Both the position numbers and the translations under genes were made by a program. Below, in pieces: positions 42,482-50,758 of a DNA stretch of 64,000 nt. Within the stretch, counting starts at the first letter, position 1, and the number at the start of each line of letters is the position of its first letter. The notes beneath the pieces were generated by a model. That model was given only the letters and a program-made list of their open reading frames with translations. It searched no databases and had not been told where the DNA came from. This DNA comes from Ampullimonas aquatilis (GTDB lineage Bacteria; Pseudomonadota; Gammaproteobacteria; Burkholderiales; Burkholderiaceae_D): contig NZ_CP183834.1 of NCBI RefSeq assembly GCF_049675895.1, forward strand, positions 124,001 to 188,000, written 5' to 3'.

Positions 42482-44161
42482 TTATTCGATTGTGAATGCG
42501 ATCAGCGCTGCGCCACCACGCGTATTTTTAAATCCTGGATAAACGGCTCCAGCAAAAGCTGGAAACAGCGATCCAAAACCTGATGGCACCAAGATATATT
42601 GCTTGCCACCAGCCGCGTAGCTGATCAAACCCGAGCGAATACCAGATCCAGTATTGAAATTCCAAAGTTCTTTGCCTGATTTGGCGTCATAGGCATGTAC
42701 CAGACCATGTACATCACCATTGAATACCAGATTGCCTGCTGTTGCCAGAACCGATCCAAGGTTGGGTAAATCAGAAGGAATCTTCCAGGCCGTTTTTCCG
42801 GTTAATGGATCTACTGCTTGCAGTCTGCTGCTAGGTTTGCCAGTAGCGGGCGGTGGTGCAAAATTGAGTTCGGCGAAGGCAAAGTAAGGTTGCGAAAAAG
42901 CCATGTCCTTGGGTTCTTGCTTGCCAACTTTTACTGTATTGCAGAATTCATGCGCATTGGTATACCAAAGTCCAGTTTTTGGACTGTAGGCACCATGGTT
43001 CCAGCTTCTTGCACCAAGGACGCTTGGGCAAAGTGTTTTGGCTTTACCTTCTTCTGGTTCGTTACGGCCTATCAGTTCACCGGTTTTTGGATTAACGGAC
43101 TCAACCCAATTAATATTTTCGGCCAGTGGCCAGACATTCAGTACTTGGCCGGTTTTACGATCTAATACTGAAACATAACCACCCTTATTGAGGTGGAAAA
43201 GAATGTCTTTACCATCCTTGTCCAGCATGACAGATTCATAGGCCGCATCGTAGTCCCAGACATCATGGGGTACTTCTTGATGATGCCATCTTAATTTACC
43301 TGTCTTGGGTTCGATGGCCAAAAGTGTCGCTGTATAGAGGTTGTTGCCAGGACGAACCGAGCCATCGAAGTCCGGTGCCGCATTGGATGTGCCAATATAA
43401 AATAGATCATTCTTTGGGTCATATTGACCACCCATCCAGGTACCGCCGCCGCCGGTATCAATCGCACCTTTTGGCCAGCTTGCCGGATCATCTTTGAGTG
43501 TTTCGAAGGCCCAAAGGCGTTCGCCTGTTTGTGCGCTCACCGCATGGATTTTGCCACGTTGCGCCAGATCGCCACCAGTTGGCCCTATGATGAGCACATC
43601 ACCAGCCAAGGTTGGTGGGGAGGTAAAGTTACTTCCTGCACTCTTTTCTGTATCAACGAGTTTGGTGTCCCATAGTTTTTTTCCGGTCTTCTGATCTAAC
43701 GCGATAATTCGACCGTCCAGTGTGCCGAAATATACTTTACCAAGGCCTACCGTGACACCTCGATTGTATGAGGCAAAGAGCAGTTTTGAAACGATAGGGT
43801 CCAGTTCAGTGAAGTAGCTCCACAGCTCTTTGCCAGTTTTTCCATCCACTGCAAAGACCCGGTTGTTGGCAGCAATATAGTAAAGAATGCCATCAATGGC
43901 GATCGGCGTAGCTTGTAATCCCTGTGCAATATCACCAGGCTGATGAATCCAGGCAATTTTGAGTTTTTTAACGTTATTGGTATTGACCTGTTCTAGCGGA
44001 CTATAGCGCCAGCCGCGATAATCTCGATGATATTGAGCCCAGTCAGCACCATTGTCTGCCGCATCATTGGGTGTCGCAGCTTCGCAATAGCTTGTGCCCA
44101 GCAATATGAGTGCCATGGCTATTTTGGTTGCCGATTTTATATTCTTACTTACAGGTTTCAT
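42482..44161 (-). CDS. PQQ-dependent alcohol dehydrogenase (methanol/ethanol family), lanthanide-type active site
   Basis: This 559-residue periplasmic quinoprotein has a signal peptide (about 1-28) and an eight-bladed propeller with tryptophan-docking repeats (GKTGKELW, DQKTGKKLWD, AKSGKELWNF). It oxidises an alcohol to aldehyde or ketone. The catalytic Asp is in HDVWDYDAAYE (about D303), and an Asp two residues later (D305) matches the extra metal ligand known in lanthanide-dependent XoxF/PedH enzymes. The vicinal Cys-Cys pair usual before NRG is absent (SYNRGVTVG). GGAG precedes the ATG. A shared 22-bp operator lies about 190 bases upstream. PQQ synthesis genes are not in the window. Confidence 0.92.
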   Translation of the reverse strand: MKPVSKNIKSATKIAMALILLGTSYCEAATPNDAADNGADWAQYHRDYRGWRYSPLEQVNTNNVKKLKIAWIHQPGDIAQGLQATPIAIDGILYYIAANNRVFAVDGKTGKELWSYFTELDPIVSKLLFASYNRGVTVGLGKVYFGTLDGRIIALDQKTGKKLWDTKLVDTEKSAGSNFTSPPTLAGDVLIIGPTGGDLAQRGKIHAVSAQTGERLWAFETLKDDPASWPKGAIDTGGGGTWMGGQYDPKNDLFYIGTSNAAPDFDGSVRPGNNLYTATLLAIEPKTGKLRWHHQEVPHDVWDYDAAYESVMLDKDGKDILFHLNKGGYVSVLDRKTGQVLNVWPLAENINWVESVNPKTGELIGRNEPEEGKAKTLCPSVLGARSWNHGAYSPKTGLWYTNAHEFCNTVKVGKQEPKDMAFSQPYFAFAELNFAPPPATGKPSSRLQAVDPLTGKTAWKIPSDLPNLGSVLATAGNLVFNGDVHGLVHAYDAKSGKELWNFNTGSGIRSGLISYAAGGKQYILVPSGFGSLFPAFAGAVYPGFKNTRGGAALIAFTIE

Positions 44162-44341
44162 CTTCGTCTCCGATAATTTTAATCATTAATAATTTTTAAA
44201 TACGATTTCTGATTTTAAAAACGCCTGACACAATTTGTTATTGATCAACGGTCTGCCTAATCACCGACGGAGGTCTGAATGATTAAATGTTGAGCATCAA
44301 CAATTTGCTTCAATGACTTTATCTAAGTGAGTAGTTATATA

Positions 44342-44363
44342 TAAGTCGTAAAAATACGATGCA
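44342..44363. promoter_or_regulatory. 22-bp operator-like repeat, copy 2 (upstream of PQQ dehydrogenase)
   Basis: Identical over 22 bases to 41946-41967, with core TCGTA-AAAA-TACGA at 44346-44359. It lies about 181-202 bases before the PQQ dehydrogenase start and about 260 bases before the divergent LuxR gene, so it could control either or both. Confidence 0.72.
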
Positions 44364-44518
44364 TTCTTTTATATAAACTGGCTTGAAAAAATATCAGACC
44401 AGATCAAAAACAGAACGAATTTGATAATCAGTCGTGCGAAATATGGATTGAAGATGATATTTAATGGATGTTGTTATCAAGAGTGTCCAATTACCTAACA
44501 GGAAAATAATTTATTGAA

Positions 44519-44533
44519 TGGCATCTAATTTGC
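44519..44533 (+). promoter_or_regulatory. Sigma-54-like -24/-12 promoter of the LuxR gene
   Basis: TGGCAT-N5-TTGC (44519-44533) differs from the TGGCAC-N5-TTGC consensus by one base and keeps the GG and GC dinucleotides at the required spacing. It lies about 90-100 bases before the LuxR start. It is weaker than the two exact sites in this island. Confidence 0.5.
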
Positions 44534-44578
44534 TCGTTTTTTTTTAAATTTATCTTGAATAAATGAATAAATTAAAAA

Positions 44579-44598
44579 AGTAAGTATGAGTACTTACT
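44579..44598. promoter_or_regulatory. Perfect 8-bp palindrome just upstream of the LuxR gene
   Basis: AGTAAGTA (44579-44586) and TACTTACT (44591-44598) are separated by TGAG, 22 bases before the start codon. It may be an autoregulatory operator or a leader hairpin limiting translation. Confidence 0.5.
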
Positions 44599-44620
44599 AT
44601 CAAAATAAGAAAGTGATATT

Positions 44621-45178
44621 TTGAATTTAAGCGAGAATACCAGTCAGCTATTGCAATTATTTGATTTGGTTCCCATGGGTATATTGGTCTCATCTGGGCG
44701 AATCATCGTTCATTGCAACAATGAATTTACCAATATGTTCGGTTATGACCGGAGTGAGCTGATTGGTATGTCATTAGAAGGCTTGTACCCAAGCAGGCAG
44801 GAATATCAGGATGTTGGCGATCATTGGATCGAATCTATGCGGATTAATGGGGAGTGCAGTGATGAGCGGGTAATGAAGAGAAAGGATGGTAGTCTCAATT
44901 GGTTTAGGGTAAGGGGCCGATGTGAGTCAAACTCTGATCCATTCTCGTTGGCTGGCTATACATTCGAGTGGGTTCGTGGCTATAAAAATTTCCATAAAAT
45001 GCTTACTGTACGTGAGAGACAAATTGTCTCTGATATCCATCAGGGTTTTACCAGTAAAGAAATCGCCAAATTGCTCAGATTAAGCCCAAGAACGATTGAA
45101 ACATATCGCTTTAGGCTGATGGAAAAATTTCAAGTCAAGAATATCAATGAGCTGATTTTTAAGTTGATGCATGAATAG
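44621..45178 (+). CDS. PAS-LuxR transcriptional regulator
   Basis: This 185-residue protein has a PAS sensor (about 12-105; MGILVSSGRIIVHCNNEFTN, GYDRSELIG, MKRKDGSLNWFRVRG) and a C-terminal LuxR/FixJ HTH (about 123-180; LTVRERQIVSDIHQGFTSKE, then SPRTIETYRFRLMEKF). It has no receiver domain, so the PAS domain may sense a ligand or redox state directly. The start is TTG at 44621 with only a weak AGAAAG ribosome site; the next ATG would cut into the PAS domain. It is divergent from the PQQ dehydrogenase and likely controls it through the TCGTA-N4-TACGA sites (inference). Confidence 0.85.
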   Translation: MNLSENTSQLLQLFDLVPMGILVSSGRIIVHCNNEFTNMFGYDRSELIGMSLEGLYPSRQEYQDVGDHWIESMRINGECSDERVMKRKDGSLNWFRVRGRCESNSDPFSLAGYTFEWVRGYKNFHKMLTVRERQIVSDIHQGFTSKEIAKLLRLSPRTIETYRFRLMEKFQVKNINELIFKLMHE

Positions 45179-45210
45179 CTTGCTCATCATTTCTTGAAAA
45201 AATCAAAATT

Positions 45211-45231
45211 CTCCTTGCAGAAAGCAAGGGG
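45211..45231 (+). terminator. Hairpin after the LuxR gene
   Basis: CTCCTTGC (45211-45218) pairs with GCAAGGGG (45224-45231) over eight bp with one wobble and a five-base loop, 32 bases after the stop. No T-run follows, so termination is uncertain. Confidence 0.4.
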
Positions 45232-45262
45232 AATCTAGTCGAAAAATCTACGTTAATCAAGT

Positions 45263-45407
45263 GGCGATATCAATCGCCGTTGTCACAAATTCAAATAATT
45301 GTGGCGACTATTCGATCCCACGAATCGTGCGGCAATTCCTCTGAAAGTCTGGTGCTTCTATCCAATTATCGAACTACCGACCGATTGCATTTGACCAAAA
45401 ATCGGTC
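45263..45407. promoter_or_regulatory. Candidate enhancer region with several inverted repeats
   Basis: Upstream of the sigma-54 promoter at 45484 lie GGCGAT-ATCA-ATCGCC (45263-45278), an imperfect GTCACAAATT / AATTGTGGC pair (about 45282-45305) and GACCGAT / ATCGGTC (45379-45385 and 45401-45407). Distances of about 80-220 bases fit the usual location of binding sites for sigma-54 activators. Which of them is bound by the AcoR-like protein is unknown. Confidence 0.4.
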
Positions 45408-45483
45408 TCAATCGTGGTTCCGGACATTAAGGATTAATCATTTAAATCAATAAGTTGATTTTATTATTCGAACCATTTTCCTA

Positions 45484-45500
45484 TTGGCACCTAAGTTGCA
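45484..45500 (+). promoter_or_regulatory. Sigma-54 (-24/-12) promoter of the transport/thiolase operon
   Basis: TTGGCAC-CTAAG-TTGCA carries the exact TGGCAC-N5-TTGC consensus (45485-45499). Transcription should start near 45510, giving a leader that contains the 38-codon small ORF before the YCF48 gene. The operon probably extends to the terminator at 56201. Confidence 0.8.
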
Positions 45501-45578
45501 TTAGATATAAAAAATTAAAGCCGGTCAATTATCGATTGGCTAATGACATTACTGACAATAACGACACGGAGACAAAAA

Positions 45579-45695
45579 ATGATTGTCATTCACAGGGGTG
45601 CTTTTGGCCTCGATATTTCATATCCAGATACGCTGGTTATATTTGAATTGTTGTTCAGAAAAATATCTCTGTCTCAAATGTGGTTGGGAGATTAA
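45579..45695 (+). CDS. Small ORF (38 residues) at the head of the transport operon
   Basis: An ATG at 45579 follows CGGAGAC (GGAG with seven bases spacing) and opens a 38-codon frame whose product begins MIVIHRGAFGLDISYPDTL and continues with a hydrophobic/basic helix (VIFELLFRKISL). Its stop is two bases before the YCF48 gene ATG, and its last codons contain that gene's GGGAG ribosome site, an arrangement suited to translational coupling. It may be a small protein or a coupling leader peptide. No family is recognised. Confidence 0.5.
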   Translation: MIVIHRGAFGLDISYPDTLVIFELLFRKISLSQMWLGD

Positions 45696-45697
45696 AT

Positions 45698-46711
45698 ATG
45701 TCTAGCGTATTGGTTCAGGAGCGTAGCTCAAGTTTCATATCGTCAATTATCTCAGCCCTTCTGCCATTCATGATTGTTGGTGGATTGCTTTATTTGGCTT
45801 TCTTTGTGAAAGCAGAATCGGGTGTTGTGAAGGTGATTAGTCCGCCTTTAGAGCGGCGAGATGTTTTTTATGGCATGACAATTCCTGCACCCGATGTCAT
45901 ATGGGCGGTTGGGTCAAATGGAAAAATTGTTCGTAGCGTTAACGATGGTGAAACCTGGGCGGCTCAGGTTTCACCGCTCAGTTCACATATCCAGTCGATA
46001 TCTGCCTGGGATGAGAGGCAGGCCATTGCAGTTGGTAATCAAGGTCGTATCGCTGTAACTAGTGATGGTGGCACGCACTGGGTTGAAGTGGAGGCCCCTC
46101 ATTCTGAGGTTGCCAATAAATTATTGAGGGTCAGGGGGTATGGCGATGGCATTGCCTGGGCTGTGGGTGAATTGGGTGCTGTATTGCGAACGAATGATTA
46201 TGGCAAGACTTGGCAAAGAGCCGTGGTAGAAAAGGATCAGGCCTGGAATGACGTATTTTTCATTGGTAATCAAGGCTGGGTGGTCGGCGAGTTTGGCGCA
46301 ATGCTGAAAACCGTAGATGGTGGGGCAACTTGGAATGCATTGTCTAGCCCAGTCAAGTCCAGTCTTTTATCTGTGTATTTTCGTGATGCAAATAATGGTG
46401 TTGCTGTGGGATTAGCCGGTGTGGTTTTGCGCACGTCTGATGGCGGAAATAAATGGACGCTGGTTAAGCCCGCTACTAAAGAGCATTTGAACAGCGTTAT
46501 TTGGGATGGCTCGCATTGGATTGCTGTCGGTGATAAGGGCATCATGATTAGTAGCGACATGGGCGGTGAGGATTGGCGTGGTGGCCGCATTGACGATAAA
46601 GACTTGTCATGGCACACCCAAATTATTTTCGCGCAAGATAAATATTACTTGGCAGGCGCTAATTTGTCAGAGCTCAAACAGGGTGCGTTACATGTTTTTG
46701 GTCGGAATTGA
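45698..46711 (+). CDS. YCF48/photosystem-stability-factor-like beta-propeller protein
   Basis: This 337-residue protein has one N-terminal membrane anchor (about residues 20-42, SALLPFMIVGGLLYLAFFV) followed by a periplasmic seven-bladed propeller of the YCF48/BNR type, seen as repeated blocks such as WAVGSNGKIVRSVNDGETW, AVGNQGRIAVTSDGGTHW, WVVGEFGAMLKTVDGGATW and AVGLAGVVLRTSDGG. In non-photosynthetic bacteria such proteins often sit beside MMPL/RND, DUF1302 and DUF1329 genes and probably act as an accessory of that transport system. GGGAG precedes the ATG at 45698. Confidence 0.87.
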   Translation: MSSVLVQERSSSFISSIISALLPFMIVGGLLYLAFFVKAESGVVKVISPPLERRDVFYGMTIPAPDVIWAVGSNGKIVRSVNDGETWAAQVSPLSSHIQSISAWDERQAIAVGNQGRIAVTSDGGTHWVEVEAPHSEVANKLLRVRGYGDGIAWAVGELGAVLRTNDYGKTWQRAVVEKDQAWNDVFFIGNQGWVVGEFGAMLKTVDGGATWNALSSPVKSSLLSVYFRDANNGVAVGLAGVVLRTSDGGNKWTLVKPATKEHLNSVIWDGSHWIAVGDKGIMISSDMGGEDWRGGRIDDKDLSWHTQIIFAQDKYYLAGANLSELKQGALHVFGRN

Positions 46712-46748
46712 TTGCTAATTATCACTATTGCTTTGGAAAGACATAAAA

Positions 46749-49142
46749 ATGAAAAACGCAATATTCAGAGTCTTGTCAGGATTCATTGATCGTGTATTAA
46801 GGTTTCGTGTAATGGTTGTTTTGGTGATTGCCGCCATAACGCTTGTCATGGGTTATTTGGCGGCGCATATCGAAATTAAAACGGTGTTTACGGATCTCTT
46901 GCCAAAAAGCCATCCCTACATCGCTGTGAATAATAAATTCAAGCAGACATTTGGCGGCTCAAACATGGTGAGCATCATGCTCGAAGTTGAGCAGGGCGAT
47001 GTGTTCAATATGACTGTTCTCGGCAAGCTGAGGCAGATTACGCAAGAGTTGCAAAAAGTAGAGGGTGTCGATACCTATCAAATCACTTCGCTTGCATCCA
47101 AAAAAATGAAAGAGGTTCGGGCTTCGACGGAAGGTGTTGAGTCACGCTCTTTGATGTGGCCAAACCTGCCAAAGAATAATGCCGAGATTCAGCTATTAAA
47201 AGAATCGGTATTAAATAATTCCTTGGTCTATGGGCCATACGTATCCATGGACATGAAAGCTGCCCTGATAACCGCCGACTTTGTAGATGGTGCAGTAAAT
47301 TATTCAAAGGCCTATGAACAGATTGCAGAGATTACTGAGAGGGCAAAAGGCGATGGCGTGATGGTGAGGATGGTCGGTGAACCAATTTTGTATGGATTGG
47401 TGAATCACTATTTAACTGAAACTATGTACATTTTCTTTATTACCGTTGGCTCACTCGTACTTTTGTTGTTATTAATCACAAGAACTTGGCATGGTACTTT
47501 GCTGCCATTGCTCACCGGATTTGTCAGTGCTGTTTGGGCATTGGGTGCGGCTAAATTAATGGGGTTTCATCTGGATCCATTGGTTATTGTCGTCGCTTTT
47601 CTGATTACTGCACAAGCCATATCCAATTCTGTCCAATTGGTTTCACGATTTGACGATGAAATCATGGCGCAGAAAATGACGGCGCTGGAGGCTGCAAAGT
47701 CCAGTATTTTGAATTTATTTAAACCAGGCATGCTGGCTATCGTAGCCGATGCTGGTTGTGTTCTGGTGGTAGCGCTCACGCCAATTCCAATGCTGGAAAA
47801 AATCTCTCTGATTGGTACGGTGTGGATTCTTTCGATCATTGTCAGTGCACTGATTCTGACGCCGGTCATGCTTTCATGGTGCAGCTCATCAATTAAATAT
47901 ATTCATCCAATTAATGTCATGGGTCTGTTGCGGGGTGTATTGGGATTTTGCGCCGGTATTGTGACTTCCCGCTGGCGTTATACCGTTATTGCCGGTGCAT
48001 GTATTGCGTTCGTAGCATCCGGATTTTATGCACTTAATCTGAAAGTTGGTGATGCCAATCCTGGATCCCCCATTCTTTGGCCGGATTCAACTTATAACAA
48101 AGATGCAAAAGCCATTAATCAAAAATTTCAGGGTTCTGATCGCATGTTTGTTGTGGTCCATGGAAAAGAAGAAGGGGCGCTTAAAGAGCCATCTGTTTTG
48201 CAAGGCATGGAATCTTTTCAAAAGTATATGGAAGCTCAACCTGAAATTGGCGGTAGTTTGTCAATGGCTGATGTACTGCCTCAAGTAAAAAGAGTCATTC
48301 GCGAGGGCAATGTCCGATATCAAGAGCTTGGCAATAGCGCGAATGAAAACGGTGAGCTGGTATTCATGTTTGTGTCAGGCAGTGATCCTGGTGATATGGA
48401 TCGTTTTATGGATCCACAGGCGCTCAATGGTGCTGTGACATTGTTTTTCCGTGATCATCAGGGTGAAACCATTCGCACTGCAGTATCAAGAATTAATGAC
48501 TATGTAGCTAATCACCCAATGGAAGGAGCAGAATTTCAACTTGCGGGTGGTTTGGTTGGTGTACTCGCAGCGGTTAATGAAGTTATTCTCGCTGGACAAA
48601 TTGAAGCAATTGCTTTTGCACTGTTGGTGCTAATGGTGTGTTGCATGATTACTTATCGATCAACGGTTGCTGGCATATTTTTCATGTTGCCGGTACTTCT
48701 CTCAAATACACTGACCTTTAGCTACATGGCCTGGAAGGGTATAGGTATGAACATTAATACCTTGCCTGTCGTGGCACTTGGTATTGGCCTTGGTGTTGAT
48801 TACACCTTTTACATTGTTGATGGTATTCGAGAAGAGCTGCATCATCACAGCAATCTTGAACAGGCCATCCGTAAATCCCTGATGAGCGCCGGTAAGGGTG
48901 TTCTGATTACAGCAATCACCTTGGTTACAAGCGTCATCATCTGGAGCTTTTCTTCCCTGAAATTGCAAGCCGATATGGGATTGCTTATTGCACTCTGGCT
49001 GTTTATTTCTGCATCAAGTGCTCTCTTCATCATGCCTGTCATGGTCTATGTATTCAAACCAAAATTCATTACAGGGCGTATTTTCGAGTCCTCTAATGAG
49101 GCTGTTTCGATGGGAGGGAAGAGAGAAGAAGTGCTTATCTGA
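46749..49142 (+). CDS. RND-superfamily (MMPL-type) transporter
   Basis: This 797-residue inner-membrane protein has two repeats of one plus five helices with large periplasmic loops. TM1 is near residues 16-38 and the ATHIEIKTVFTDLLPKSHPY-like loop start follows; the second-half TM4 motif GIGLGVDYTFYIVDGI (about 676-691) carries the proton-relay Asp. It belongs to the single-protein MMPL group (hopanoid/lipid and hydrophobic compound transporters), not the tripartite drug pumps, and no MFP adaptor is present. The ATG at 46749 has GGAAAG upstream. Directionality (uptake or efflux of a hydrophobic substrate) is unknown. Confidence 0.9.
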   Translation: MKNAIFRVLSGFIDRVLRFRVMVVLVIAAITLVMGYLAAHIEIKTVFTDLLPKSHPYIAVNNKFKQTFGGSNMVSIMLEVEQGDVFNMTVLGKLRQITQELQKVEGVDTYQITSLASKKMKEVRASTEGVESRSLMWPNLPKNNAEIQLLKESVLNNSLVYGPYVSMDMKAALITADFVDGAVNYSKAYEQIAEITERAKGDGVMVRMVGEPILYGLVNHYLTETMYIFFITVGSLVLLLLLITRTWHGTLLPLLTGFVSAVWALGAAKLMGFHLDPLVIVVAFLITAQAISNSVQLVSRFDDEIMAQKMTALEAAKSSILNLFKPGMLAIVADAGCVLVVALTPIPMLEKISLIGTVWILSIIVSALILTPVMLSWCSSSIKYIHPINVMGLLRGVLGFCAGIVTSRWRYTVIAGACIAFVASGFYALNLKVGDANPGSPILWPDSTYNKDAKAINQKFQGSDRMFVVVHGKEEGALKEPSVLQGMESFQKYMEAQPEIGGSLSMADVLPQVKRVIREGNVRYQELGNSANENGELVFMFVSGSDPGDMDRFMDPQALNGAVTLFFRDHQGETIRTAVSRINDYVANHPMEGAEFQLAGGLVGVLAAVNEVILAGQIEAIAFALLVLMVCCMITYRSTVAGIFFMLPVLLSNTLTFSYMAWKGIGMNINTLPVVALGIGLGVDYTFYIVDGIREELHHHSNLEQAIRKSLMSAGKGVLITAITLVTSVIIWSFSSLKLQADMGLLIALWLFISASSALFIMPVMVYVFKPKFITGRIFESSNEAVSMGGKREEVLI

Positions 49143-49197
49143 ATTGCAAATCAGCAATAAATATTTCTGCTTAAAAAAATAATGTGGAGGGTAGACA

Positions 49198-50745
49198 ATG
49201 AAAATGAATATGAAACGGCTAGCATGGGTTTTATGTACCATGACTTTGGCGATGAATGCGGCTACAGCAAAAGACAAGTCCGAAGAAGCTACTGATGAAA
49301 ATGGTAATAGCTTTCATTTAGGGGGTTATCTGCGAGGCTGGGCAGCTTTCAATATGCAGGATGTGCCAGAAACCAAAGCAAATGACAAATGGAAGCCATC
49401 GATGATTCGGGGCTCTATCATGCTGGATGCGGATGCCAAGACTGGTCCTGTCAAATGGAAAGCAACAGCCAGAGGAGATAAGGAATACAAGACTTCTTAT
49501 CTTCAAGATCTGGAGGATCTAAGGAAAACCAACGGCACGACGGGTGGGCAAAGCAACAATATTCTCGATAACTATGACAAGGCTGATATACGCGAACTGT
49601 GGGCAGAATTTACTGCCGGTGATCGGGCCACATTTCGTTTAGGCAAGCAGCAAATTGTCTGGGGCGAGTCAGACTTCTTTCATGCAATGGATGTGGTGCA
49701 TGGCTACGATTTGAGTTGGCGTTTGTTTCTTGAAGGTGAAAACGAAGAGTGGCGTAAGCCTCTCTGGTTAGCCAATATGAAGTATGACGTACCCGAATGG
49801 AAGGGGCAATTTCAAACTTATATTCGGCCAGGTATTGATCGTTGCCAGGATATTGGTAATACCTATGATATTCGCGGTGGGCGCTGGTTCTTTCAGCCGT
49901 ATCGCGGTTTTGACCTGACTGCGCTGACAAAGAAAGATTGCAACCATCCTGATGGTGATCAAAACGATCCGACTGGCGGGATTCGTTGGAGTGGTACAGC
50001 AGGCGACGTGAACTACTCTTTGGCTTATGTCAAAACTTTCTCTGCGGATCCAGTTGCTAACTCGGTATTTGCCCCTTACAGAAAAGCACCGGCTGGTCCA
50101 CTTTTTGATTTAATTCATCCAAAAATTGATGTATTTGGTGCCACCATTAGTGGTTATGCGCCAAGCATTGATGCAGTGTTAAGTGCAGAACTGGCGTTTA
50201 CTCATAATCAACCCTACAACATTGGTACTGGCGGGTTGACTACCCCGACTTTGGGTGCAGCAGCAGGCCTTGGCTTAGGTGGCGTTCGTAAGAAAGATGT
50301 CGTCACCATGATGTTACGGGCCGACAAGAATATTCACTTTGAACATCTCTTGGGTACATCACGTCCATCATTCTCATCCATCCAATTGTTTGATACGTGG
50401 GTACAAAACTATAAGAAATCAGATGATCTGGTTCGTCTGTTTGCCTATGGTGCACCACTTACTGAACACAATCCAATCCTGACTGCTTTTACGGTATTGA
50501 ATTATCGCAGTGACACGATCAATCCAGGAGTTGCCGTTGGTTTTGATCTGAATCATGGCGGGGGCTTCTTGATCCCGAGTGTGGATTTGACATTGGGTGA
50601 TCAATGGCGAGCCAAGGTAGAGGCAGATATTTTTTGGGCTCGCAGTACTTCAGCTACGTTATTTGATCCCAATCCATCAGTACAGCTATTCGGATACTTC
50701 AATAAAAGCAATCAGTTGACATTCCGTCTAACACGTCAGTTTTAA
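49198..50745 (+). CDS. DUF1302 family outer-membrane beta-barrel protein
   Basis: This 515-residue protein has a signal peptide (about 1-24, ending ATA) and alternating amphipathic strands throughout, such as FHLGGYLRGWAAFNMQD at the start, RATFRLGKQQIVWGESDFFHAMDV, and a final strand ending TFRLTRQF with C-terminal Phe. WGESDFFxxxDVV is a DUF1302 hallmark. The family is thought to form large outer-membrane barrels for hydrophobic compounds and is nearly always paired with DUF1329, as here (13 bases apart). GGAGGG stands six bases before the ATG. Confidence 0.9.
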   Translation: MKMNMKRLAWVLCTMTLAMNAATAKDKSEEATDENGNSFHLGGYLRGWAAFNMQDVPETKANDKWKPSMIRGSIMLDADAKTGPVKWKATARGDKEYKTSYLQDLEDLRKTNGTTGGQSNNILDNYDKADIRELWAEFTAGDRATFRLGKQQIVWGESDFFHAMDVVHGYDLSWRLFLEGENEEWRKPLWLANMKYDVPEWKGQFQTYIRPGIDRCQDIGNTYDIRGGRWFFQPYRGFDLTALTKKDCNHPDGDQNDPTGGIRWSGTAGDVNYSLAYVKTFSADPVANSVFAPYRKAPAGPLFDLIHPKIDVFGATISGYAPSIDAVLSAELAFTHNQPYNIGTGGLTTPTLGAAAGLGLGGVRKKDVVTMMLRADKNIHFEHLLGTSRPSFSSIQLFDTWVQNYKKSDDLVRLFAYGAPLTEHNPILTAFTVLNYRSDTINPGVAVGFDLNHGGGFLIPSVDLTLGDQWRAKVEADIFWARSTSATLFDPNPSVQLFGYFNKSNQLTFRLTRQF

Positions 50746-50758
50746 TAGGAGACACATA

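Noticed and set aside
45455..45646. 63-codon frame just upstream of the YCF48 gene
   Set aside because: It overlaps the exact sigma-54 promoter at 45484 and has no ribosome site; the 38-codon frame at 45579 in another register is better supported.
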